DNA of 64,000 nucleotides from Nocardia arthritidis (GTDB taxonomy: Bacteria; Actinomycetota; Actinomycetes; Mycobacteriales; Mycobacteriaceae). Positions 57,520-64,000 of the stretch are shown piece after piece; within the stretch, counting starts at the first letter, position 1, and every line of letters starts with the position of its first letter. The position numbers were made by a program, and so were the translations under genes. The stretch is from the NCBI RefSeq assembly GCF_011801145.1, contig NZ_CP046172.1, positions 744,001 through 808,000 on the forward strand, given 5' to 3'. The notes beneath the pieces are model-generated. The model was not told the DNA's origin, did not search any database, and worked only from the letters and a program-made list of their open reading frames with translations.

Positions 57520-58626
57520 CTATTGCAGCCCAAGATAACTGGTCAGCTCAACCGCCGCTGCCCGCCCGGCGCGATTGGCGCCGATGGTGCTCGCCGACGG
57601 TCCATAACCGATCAGGTGGATGCGCGGATCGTCCGCGACCTGGGTGGCGAGACGGCCGTCCATTTTGATGCCGCCGCCGGGGCCGCGCAGGCGTAGGGGT
57701 GCGAGATGGTCGAGGGCGCTGCGGAATCCGGTGGCCCACAGGATGACATCGGCGTGCTGGAAGGTTCCGTCGGCCCAGCGCACGCCGTCCGGTTCGATGC
57801 TTTTGAACATCGGGAGGCGTTGCAGGGCTCCGCGTTTCTGGGCGGCGCGCAGTCGGTCGTCGAGGCGTAGGCCGGTCACCGAGACCACCGAGCCGGGCGG
57901 TAGTCCGCGCCGGACCCGGTCCTCGACGATGGCGACGGCGGCGCGGCCGGCTTCCGCGGTGAACATGTCGTCACGGAATCGGGGTTCGGTGCGTGTGACC
58001 CATGTGGTGGTGGTGACCTGGGATATTTCGTCGAGCAATTGCACCGCCGAGATACCGCCGCCGACCACGACGACGTGTTTGCCCGCGAATTCGGCGGCGG
58101 TGCGATAGTCGTGGGTGTGTAGTTGGCGGCCGTGGAAGGTTTCCGCGCCGGGGTAGACGGGGATGAAGGGATGCTCCCAGGTTCCGGTGCAGTTGATGAT
58201 GCCGCGCACGCGCATGGTGCCCGCGGAATCGGTTTCGGCATTGAGGAATTCTCCCCGGCCGTCGCAGCGGTTGCCGTCGGCGTCGCGGTCGCAGACGACG
58301 GTGACCGAGACCGGGCGGCGCACCCGCAATTCGAAACGCTTTTCGTAAAGCTCGTAGTAGTGCGGCACGGCGGTGGCGGCGGGCACGGTTTCCGATCCGG
58401 GCGGCAATGTGTCGGCGAACGACATTCCGGGCAAATCGTGCACCCGGTTGACCGTGGAGAGGGTGAGCGACGGCCAGCGGAATTGCCAGGCGCCGCCCGG
58501 CGCCTGCGCATGATCGACGATCAGGAACTCGTGTTCGGGGCGCAATCCGAGGCGTTGCAGGTGATAACCGGCAGACAGTCCGGCCTGACCAGCACCGATT
58601 ACCAGGATCTCGAAGTCTGTCGGCAC
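57520..58626 (-). CDS. FAD/NAD(P)-binding monooxygenase-like oxidoreductase
   Basis: 368 residues with two Rossmann dinucleotide-binding motifs: FEILVIGAGQAGLSAGYHLQ (FAD) and GKHVVVVGGGISAVQLLDEI (NADPH). The sequence also has PGGAWQFRWPSLTLS, close to the flavin monooxygenase fingerprint, and HADVILWATGFRSALDHLAP (the ATG motif). It probably oxidises a small molecule or drug; the substrate is unknown. GTG 58626 is the last start before the FAD motif; the open frame to 58923 is not family-like. It is divergent from echA6, 160 nt apart. Confidence 0.87.
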   Translation of the reverse strand: MPTDFEILVIGAGQAGLSAGYHLQRLGLRPEHEFLIVDHAQAPGGAWQFRWPSLTLSTVNRVHDLPGMSFADTLPPGSETVPAATAVPHYYELYEKRFELRVRRPVSVTVVCDRDADGNRCDGRGEFLNAETDSAGTMRVRGIINCTGTWEHPFIPVYPGAETFHGRQLHTHDYRTAAEFAGKHVVVVGGGISAVQLLDEISQVTTTTWVTRTEPRFRDDMFTAEAGRAAVAIVEDRVRRGLPPGSVVSVTGLRLDDRLRAAQKRGALQRLPMFKSIEPDGVRWADGTFQHADVILWATGFRSALDHLAPLRLRGPGGGIKMDGRLATQVADDPRIHLIGYGPSASTIGANRAGRAAAVELTSYLGLQ

Positions 58627-58786
58627 GTTGCGAGATCGTATCGCCTTCAACGGTCTGGACGGTCGGCTGTGGCAGAGTGAGAGTAACCAAACGACACGCG
58701 GTGTGAGCGACGGGCGCGGTAGCTTGTGTGCCCAAGCGGGGCACCGTGAACGCCGCCAATTAGACACCGTCAATTGGGGAGGATGC

Positions 58787-59512
58787 ATGCTCGGAGTTAG
58801 CCGCGATGGTGATGTTGTCACCATCGAACTGCAGCGGGAGGAGCGCCGCAATGCGCTCAATATCGAGCTCGTGGCACTGCTACGCGAGGCGGTGTTCGAT
58901 GCCTCCCAGAACGCCAGGGTCATCGTGCTGACCGGGCAGGGGCCGATCTTCAGCGCGGGCGCCGATCTCGACGGCGTCTATTCACAGGAGTTCCTGGATG
59001 GCTTGGTCGATATGCTGCACACCATCGAATCGACCCCGATCCCGGTGATCTCCTCGATCAGCGGCGGCGCGCTCGGCGCGGGCGTGCAGATAGCGCTGGC
59101 CTCGGATCTGCGGGTGCTATCCGAGGATTCCTATATCGCCATTCCGGCCGCGAAACTCGGCATCACGGTGGATCGCTGGACGGTGCGCAGGCTGGTCTCG
59201 CTGATCGGCGGCGGCCCGGCCCGCACGATATTGCTTGGCGCGGAACCGGTTTCGGCCTCCGACGCGTACAACTTCGGCTTTGCCAACAGGATCGGCACGC
59301 TGGCCGACGCGCAGGCATGGGCCAAGCAGATCGCCGCGCTGGCCCCGCTGTCGCTGCGGCATATGAAGCTGGAGCTCAACGACGACGGCACCAGGGAGCC
59401 GGAATCTGTGCAGCTGCGTGCGGCGTTGGAAGCGGCATGGACGAGCGAGGACGCGCAGGAGGGCCGTCTGGCCCGGCGGGAGAAGCGCGCGGCGAAGTTT
59501 GTGGGGCGATGA
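58787..59512 (+). CDS. echA6: Enoyl-CoA hydratase/isomerase, EchA6 type
   Basis: 241 residues of the crotonase fold: VVTIELQREERRNALNIELV, TGQGPIFSAGADLDGVYSQ (oxyanion loop), ISGGALGAGVQIALASDLRV and AAKLGITVDRWTVRRLVSLI. The active-site glutamates of true hydratases are not obvious, in line with mycobacterial EchA6 (Rv0905), reported to bind and deliver acyl-CoA for mycolic acid synthesis rather than hydrate. ATG 58787 follows GGGGAGG. Its stop overlaps the start of the metallo-hydrolase gene (ATGA), as in the Rv0905-Rv0906 order. Confidence 0.9.
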   Translation: MLGVSRDGDVVTIELQREERRNALNIELVALLREAVFDASQNARVIVLTGQGPIFSAGADLDGVYSQEFLDGLVDMLHTIESTPIPVISSISGGALGAGVQIALASDLRVLSEDSYIAIPAAKLGITVDRWTVRRLVSLIGGGPARTILLGAEPVSASDAYNFGFANRIGTLADAQAWAKQIAALAPLSLRHMKLELNDDGTREPESVQLRAALEAAWTSEDAQEGRLARREKRAAKFVGR

Positions 59513-60654
59513 TGAAGTTGCGCAAGGTGATCGGTTACGCGATGGGTGGTCTCGGGCTGGTCTGGGTGGTGCGTGCGGCGTGGGGGATACCTTCCGCGAT
59601 CGGCGCATCGATTTCGGCCATCCAGCCGTATGCCACCGGGGCGGTGAACTACCGCAACCGGCAGTTCCACAACACCGAGCCGAGCACCCAGTTGGCGGCG
59701 GGATCGGCTCCCTCCCTGCTGTATTCGTTGCTGACGCAGCGAAACATCGGGCGGCCGAAGGGCGTTATCCCGCTGCACACCCCCGAGGCGCCGGATCAGC
59801 CGGCCGATCTCGCGGTCACCTGGTACGGGCACGCGACCGCGCTGGTCGAGGTGGACGGCTACCGAGTGCTCACCGATCCTGTTTGGAGCGAACGGGTTTC
59901 GCCTTCGATGCTGGTGGGTCCGGCCCGGATGCATCCGGTGCCGACGCCGCTTTCGGCGCTCCCGCCGGTGGACGCGATCCTCATCTCGCACGACCACTAC
60001 GACCACCTCGACAGGGAAACGGTCCGAGAGCTGTTACGCCGCCAGGACGCACCGTTCCTGGTGCCCATCGGCATCGGCGCGCATCTGCGGCACTGGGGTG
60101 TCCCGGAGCAGCGGATTGTCGAATTGGATTGGGGCGGTTCGATTTCCCTGTCCGCGCTGGACCGGCAGCGCGGTTCCGGCGATCTCACCATCACCTGTAC
60201 CGAGGCCAGGCACTTCTCCGGCCGAGGGCTGACGCGCAACACCACGCTGTGGGCGTCCTGGTCCATCGTGGGGCCGGCCAAGCGGGTGTACTTCGGCGGC
60301 GATACCGGATACACGAAGGCCTTCGCCAAAGCGGGCGCAGCGCTCGGGCCGTTCGACCTGACCCTGCTGCCGATCGGCGCGTACGACGACCGCTGGCCGG
60401 ATGTGCATATGAATCCGGAGGAGGCGGTGCGCGCCCACGCCGACCTTTGTATCGGCGAGGCGGGCTATGGGCACCTGGTGCCGATCCATTGGGCGACGTT
60501 CAACCTGGCCTTCCACGGTTGGTCCGAACCGGTGCGCCGAATGGTCGCGGCCGCCGAATCCGCCGGGACGCGGGTCGCGGTGCCGATGCCGGGTGAGCGG
60601 GTAGTCCCCAATGGCCTCCCACGGCGGGAATCGTGGTGGGAAGATGTGGGGTGA
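59509..60654 (+). CDS. Metallo-beta-lactamase-fold hydrolase (Rv0906-like)
   Basis: 381 residues. A hydrophobic start (AMGGLGLVWVVRAAWGI) suggests a membrane anchor or signal. The zinc site is HDHYDH at residues 161-166 (ILISHDHYDHLDRETV), followed by CTEARHFSGRGLT, YFGGDTGYTKAF and HLVPIHWATFNLAFHGW. The layout is that of NAPE-PLD/UlaG-like metal hydrolases. The natural substrate, perhaps a phospholipid or lactone, is unknown. ATG 59509 overlaps the echA6 stop; ATG 59512 is the next codon. Confidence 0.88.
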   Translation: MMKLRKVIGYAMGGLGLVWVVRAAWGIPSAIGASISAIQPYATGAVNYRNRQFHNTEPSTQLAAGSAPSLLYSLLTQRNIGRPKGVIPLHTPEAPDQPADLAVTWYGHATALVEVDGYRVLTDPVWSERVSPSMLVGPARMHPVPTPLSALPPVDAILISHDHYDHLDRETVRELLRRQDAPFLVPIGIGAHLRHWGVPEQRIVELDWGGSISLSALDRQRGSGDLTITCTEARHFSGRGLTRNTTLWASWSIVGPAKRVYFGGDTGYTKAFAKAGAALGPFDLTLLPIGAYDDRWPDVHMNPEEAVRAHADLCIGEAGYGHLVPIHWATFNLAFHGWSEPVRRMVAAAESAGTRVAVPMPGERVVPNGLPRRESWWEDVG

Positions 60655-60687
60655 ATAACCTAGTTCGGCGACAGGAAGGAATAAGGG

Positions 60688-60936
60688 ATGAGCTTCGCGG
60701 ATACCCTGAAGGGCCTGGTCGGCAAGGGTAAGGACGCGGCGGCCAAAAACGCCGAAAAGATTCATGACGCGGTCGATAAGGCCGGCGATTTCATCGACGA
60801 GAAGACCGGGCACAAGTACACCGACAAGATCGAGCAGGGCAAGCAGGCGGCCAAGAACGCGGTTCCCGGCGAAGAGCCCGGTGCGCCGCAGCCACCGGCG
60901 CCCGAGCCGCCCGCCGAAGGTGAACCGCAGCCCTGA
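60688..60936 (+). CDS. Rv0909-like small antitoxin-family protein
   Basis: 82 residues: a lysine-rich helix (KGLVGKGKDAAAKNAEKIHD), the signature AVDKAGDFIDEKTGHKYTDK and a Pro/Glu-rich tail (PPAPEPPAEGEPQP). It resembles Rv0909, the small protein recorded as antitoxin of the Rv0909-Rv0910 pair. No cognate SRPBCC toxin gene is next to it. ATG 60688 follows AGGAAG. It sits between the hydrolase gene and ligD on the same strand. A paralogue lies after ligD. Confidence 0.8.
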   Translation: MSFADTLKGLVGKGKDAAAKNAEKIHDAVDKAGDFIDEKTGHKYTDKIEQGKQAAKNAVPGEEPGAPQPPAPEPPAEGEPQP

Positions 60937-60976
60937 TCCGCGTGGCGGGGACCGCGAGTTTGTCGGTCCCCGCCAT

Positions 60977-60982
60977 TAAAAT
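60977..60982 (+). promoter_or_regulatory. Candidate -10 box of ligD
   Basis: TAAAAT at 60977-60982 ends 6 nt before the ligD ATG (60989), with no Shine-Dalgarno sequence in between. A leaderless ligD mRNA is inferred; no good -35 box is visible. Confidence 0.45.
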
Positions 60983-60988
60983 CCAGAT

Positions 60989-63247
60989 ATGGTGGTGCGC
61001 CGGAAATTCGGCGATATCGAGGTTGAGCTGAACAACCTCGATAAAGTGCTGTACCCGGCAACGGGTACCACCAAGGGCGAGCTGATCGCCTATTACACCG
61101 CGATCGCACCGGCCATGCTGCCGCATATCGCGGACCGCCCCGTCACCAGGAAGCGCTGGCCCAATGGGGTCGACGAATCGTCCTTCTTCGAAAAGAATCT
61201 CTCCGACCACGCGCCGTCGTGGATTCCGCGGCGCGCCGTCGAACATTCGCGGGGCAAGCAGGTCGTTTATCCGCTGATCGATTCGGTGGCCGGACTGGCC
61301 TGGATCGGGCAGCAGGCGGCGTTGGAAGTCCATGTGCCGCAATGGCGTTTCGACGGTTTGGAGCCCGGGCCCGCCACCCGGCTGGTCTTCGATCTCGACC
61401 CGGGACCGGGCACCGGGCTGGCCGAATGCGCGGCCGTCGCGCTGGCGGTCCGGGATATGGTCGAGGACATCGGCCTGCACGCATTCCCGGTTACCAGCGG
61501 CAGCAAGGGAATTCACATCTATGTTCCGCTGGACCGGGTGCTGAGCCCGGGCGGCGCGTCGACGGTGGCCAAACAGGTGGCCACGAATCTCGAGAAGCTG
61601 CGACCCGATCTGGTGACCGCGACGATGGCGAAGTCGGCACGCGGCGGCAAGGTATTCCTCGACTGGAGCCAGAACAACCCGTCGAAGACGACCATCGCGC
61701 CGTATTCGATGCGTGGCCGAATGCACCCGAATGTGGCGGCACCACGCGCCTGGGCCGAGATCGAGGACCGGAAACGGTTGCGGCACTTGGCCTTCGACGA
61801 GGTGCTCGCGCGCTTCCGAGACGACGGCGATCTGCTCGCCGAACTGGACACCGCACCGCGACCCGATGCGCTCGCCAAATACCGTTCGATGCGCGATCCG
61901 GCGCGCACGCCCGAGCCGGTACCGGCCGCGGCTCCGTCGGCCGGGCCGGGCAATCGCTATGTGGTGCAGGAACATCACGCCCGCCGCCTGCACTGGGATG
62001 TGCGGCTGGAACGCGACGGTGTGCTGGTCTCGTGGGCGGTGCCGAAGGGGCCGCCCACCTCGTCGGATCAGAACCGGCTCGCGGTGCACACCGAGGATCA
62101 TCCGCTGGAGTATCTGGAATTCCACGGCGCGATTCCCAAGGGGCAGTACGGCGCCGGGGAGATGATGATCTGGGATGCCGGAACCTACGAGACCGAGAAG
62201 TGGCGCGACGACGAGGTGATCGTCGAATTCCACGGGCAGCGGCTCAACGGACGGTACGCGTTCATCCAGACCAACGGCAATCAATGGCTGATGCACCTGA
62301 TGCGAGAGCAGGTCCGTCCAGAACCGGAAGATAATGGGGCACAAAAGGTTTCACGCGGGTCGGCGCCATTCCCGCGCGGGCTGGAGCCGATGCTCGCGAC
62401 GCAGGGTGAGGTAGCCGAACTCGACGACCGGGACTGGTGTTTCGAGACGAAGTGGGACGGGTTCCGGCTGATCGCCGAGATCCAGTCCGGCACGCTGACT
62501 TTGCGCAGCCGCAGGGGCAATGTGGTGACCGATCGCTATCCGGGCATCGGTGCGTTGGCGCGCGAACTCGCCGGGCATGATGTGGTGCTCGACGGCGAGG
62601 CGGTGGTGTTCGACGACCACGACGTGTCCATGCTCGGCCTGCTGCAGGCGGATGCGGCGCGGGCCGTCTTCGTGGCCTTCGACGTGCTGTATCTGGACGG
62701 CACTTCGCTTGTCCGCAAACGGTATTCGGACCGGCGGCGGGTGCTGGAGGCGCTGGCGGCCAACGCGCCATCGATGCGGGTGCCGCCACGGCTGGACGGG
62801 CCGGGCGAGCAGGCGCTGCGCTACAGCCAGGAGCACGGGCTGGAGGGTGTCGTCGCCAAACGCAAGGATTCGGTGTACCTGCCGGGCAAGCGCGGACATT
62901 CGTGGGTCAAGCAGCGCAACTGGCGCACCCAGCGGGTGGTGGTAGGCGGTTGGCGGCGCAGCGACGCACGGGAATTCAAATCGCTGCTGATCGGGATACC
63001 GCACGAGGGGCGGCTGTACTACGTCGGCCGGGTCGGCACCGGATTCGACGATTCCGATATGCGGGATCTGGCCAAACAGCTGCGCAGGCTGGAACGCAAA
63101 ACCAGCCCGTTCGACAACGACCTCACCAAGGAGGAGCGCGAGGCGGCCGTCTGGGTTTCGCCGAAAATCGTTGGCACCGTGCGATTCATGAACTGGACCG
63201 AGGCCGGTCGGCTCTGGCATCCGGCCTGGCTCGGCACGGTCGAATAG
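60989..63247 (+). CDS. ligD: ATP-dependent DNA ligase D, polymerase-nuclease-ligase fusion
   Basis: 752 residues. N-terminal primase/polymerase domain (residues 1-290; LVFDLDPGPG, VTSGSKGIHIYVPL, KVFLDWSQNNPSKTTIAPYS), central 3'-phosphoesterase domain (VVQEHHARRLHWDVRLERDG ... PKGQYGAGEMMIWDAGTY) and C-terminal ligase domain with the nucleotidyl lysine Lys488 in CFETKWDGFRLIAE, plus LDGEAVVFDDH and GLEGVVAKRKDSVYLPGKR. This order matches mycobacterial LigD, which repairs double-strand breaks with Ku by end joining. The Ku gene is not visible in this window. ATG 60989 is the leaderless-type start. Small Rv0909-like genes flank the gene on both sides. Confidence 0.96.
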   Translation: MVVRRKFGDIEVELNNLDKVLYPATGTTKGELIAYYTAIAPAMLPHIADRPVTRKRWPNGVDESSFFEKNLSDHAPSWIPRRAVEHSRGKQVVYPLIDSVAGLAWIGQQAALEVHVPQWRFDGLEPGPATRLVFDLDPGPGTGLAECAAVALAVRDMVEDIGLHAFPVTSGSKGIHIYVPLDRVLSPGGASTVAKQVATNLEKLRPDLVTATMAKSARGGKVFLDWSQNNPSKTTIAPYSMRGRMHPNVAAPRAWAEIEDRKRLRHLAFDEVLARFRDDGDLLAELDTAPRPDALAKYRSMRDPARTPEPVPAAAPSAGPGNRYVVQEHHARRLHWDVRLERDGVLVSWAVPKGPPTSSDQNRLAVHTEDHPLEYLEFHGAIPKGQYGAGEMMIWDAGTYETEKWRDDEVIVEFHGQRLNGRYAFIQTNGNQWLMHLMREQVRPEPEDNGAQKVSRGSAPFPRGLEPMLATQGEVAELDDRDWCFETKWDGFRLIAEIQSGTLTLRSRRGNVVTDRYPGIGALARELAGHDVVLDGEAVVFDDHDVSMLGLLQADAARAVFVAFDVLYLDGTSLVRKRYSDRRRVLEALAANAPSMRVPPRLDGPGEQALRYSQEHGLEGVVAKRKDSVYLPGKRGHSWVKQRNWRTQRVVVGGWRRSDAREFKSLLIGIPHEGRLYYVGRVGTGFDDSDMRDLAKQLRRLERKTSPFDNDLTKEEREAAVWVSPKIVGTVRFMNWTEAGRLWHPAWLGTVE

Positions 63248-63337
63248 CGACTGTGACCGGTTTCGCTGGTGGCGAGCGGGATTGCGGCCCCATTCGCTCG
63301 GTAGGGTGCGTGCAGATTCGAGAACGAGGAGCGCGCA

Positions 63338-63517
63338 GTGGATTTCAAGAGCCTGGCGAACAAGGCGTTGGATCTGGCCCAGCAGAACGCCGACAAGCTG
63401 GATGTCGTCATCGAGAAGGCGGGCGATCTGGTCGACAAACAGACCGAGGGCAAGTTCGCCGACAAGATCGAGACCATCGAGGAGGCCGCCAAAAAGGCGC
63501 TGCGCGCTAAGGATTGA
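63338..63517 (+). CDS. Second Rv0909-like small protein
   Basis: 59 residues: VDFKSLANKALDLAQQNADK, then VVIEKAGDLVDKQTEGKFAD and KIETIEEAAKKALRAKD. The core KAGDxxDxxTxGKxxDKIE is shared with the protein at 60688-60936, so the two are paralogues. No toxin partner is apparent. GTG 63338 follows GAGGAG. Its end overlaps the last 11 nt of the convergent isochorismatase-fold gene. Confidence 0.7.
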   Translation: MDFKSLANKALDLAQQNADKLDVVIEKAGDLVDKQTEGKFADKIETIEEAAKKALRAKD

Positions 63518-64000
63518 GCAGCGGCGTGATGGTGGCCGTATCGGTGACGATCGCATTGCCCTGGAATGCGAAATCGTCGTAGGCGCGGGCCATCGCGGCC
63601 GCGTCCCGGCCGTCGCAGGCATCGCGCACCACGATCGGGATGAAACCCAGATCCGTGGAGTGTGTGACGGTCGGCGCGATACCGATCTCCAGCGCGACAC
63701 CGGCGATCGCGTACGCGCCGATACCGAGATCGCGCAGCGTCGAGGCCAGCGGGGTGCCCTCGAACGCCGACATCGAGGTCTTGTCGAAGACGATCTCGTC
63801 GCCGCGCGGCCGCAGCTCGGGAATCAGCTCGAAGCCCGGTGTATCGCGCAGCAGGATCGGCTTCAGATCGTCGACCGAGTCGGCCTGCTGCCACGACATC
63901 GCCATCCGCAGCGCGAATACGCCGCTGAGCCGGCGCGGCAGGAAGAAGTGCCGCAGGAAGATCACCGGATAGCCGCCGCGGCGCGCCGACTCGACCAGGT
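63507..64000 (-). CDS. Isochorismatase-fold hydrolase, 5' part outside window
   Basis: The frame runs to the right edge and encodes about 164 C-terminal residues of an isochorismatase-fold protein: YPVIFLRHFFLPRRLSG, EIVFDKTSMSAFEGTPLAST (with the catalytic Lys) and AIAGVALEIGIAPTVTHSTD. In the last motif the usual nucleophilic Cys is a Gly (EIG). Glycine here is known in PhzD-type vinyl-ether hydrolases and in related groups, so the protein need not be inactive, but it is not a cysteine amidase. The substrate is unknown. The stop overlaps the Rv0909-like gene on the other strand by 11 nt. Confidence 0.82.
   Translation of the reverse strand, partial: LVESARRGGYPVIFLRHFFLPRRLSGVFALRMAMSWQQADSVDDLKPILLRDTPGFELIPELRPRGDEIVFDKTSMSAFEGTPLASTLRDLGIGAYAIAGVALEIGIAPTVTHSTDLGFIPIVVRDACDGRDAAAMARAYDDFAFQGNAIVTDTATITPLLNP

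Overview
The window is high-GC DNA from a mycolic-acid actinomycete, most likely Nocardia or a close relative. This rests on codon bias, frequent GTG starts, families typical of Mycobacteriales (Rpf, SepH, DUF2771, DUF2530, DUF2537, DUF3558, an MTB-type hemophore, EchA6, AccD3) and gene order. From memory, the order follows the Mycobacterium tuberculosis Rv0862c-Rv0909 segment, interrupted by insertions. No tRNA, rRNA, IS element, prophage or CRISPR array was recognised by eye.

Layout. 1-4.5 kb: DUF3239-like protein (cut by the window edge), LysE exporter, secreted M1 aminopeptidase, coiled-coil protein, LppU-type lipoprotein. 4.5-9 kb: helicase-associated protein, a small Rv0863-like protein, rpfA with a CRP box and a candidate c-di-AMP riboswitch leader, cold-shock protein. 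9-17.3 kb: a minus-strand group (glutaminyl cyclotransferase, MFS, DUF2771) opposite a DUF3027 protein with a very long repeat tail, then a sacsin/HSP90-like ATPase. 17.3-26.7 kb: TetR regulator and frameshifted ceramidase, DUF2530, MarR, YccF, Eis-like acetyltransferase, YbjQ, TrmH-type methyltransferase, DUF2537, sepH. 26.9-35 kb: metabolic core with serC, polysaccharide deacetylase, citrate synthases citA and gltA2, pdxH, MFS exporter and FKBP. 35-41.3 kb: YhgE-like lipoprotein, a helically phased tandem repeat, prrB/prrA, hemophore, prpE. 41.7-48.6 kb: conservon operon (sensor kinase with a huge LPQR-repeat tail, roadblock, DUF742, small GTPase), then accD3. 48.7-57.5 kb: accessory region with secreted proteins, VOC, NTF2-like, aldo/keto reductase, DUF3558 pair, frameshifted XRE regulator with DUF397 partner, 13E12-type HNH nuclease, and several gene-poor gaps. 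57.5-64 kb: flavin-dependent oxidoreductase, echA6, metallo-beta-lactamase-fold hydrolase, ligD flanked by two paralogous Rv0909-like small proteins, and an isochorismatase-fold protein cut by the edge.

Themes. SerC and PdxH are both enzymes of pyridoxal-phosphate supply. CitA, GltA2, PrpE, AccD3 and EchA6 handle acyl-CoA and TCA entry. PrrAB and the conservon are the signalling modules. About a dozen genes have a TANNNT-like box 6-8 nt before the start codon and no Shine-Dalgarno, suggesting leaderless mRNAs. Two genes carry a single-base deletion, which is either real decay or assembly error. The best candidates for something new are the two repeat-tailed proteins, the 20-21 bp phased repeat beside prrB and the paired small proteins around ligD.
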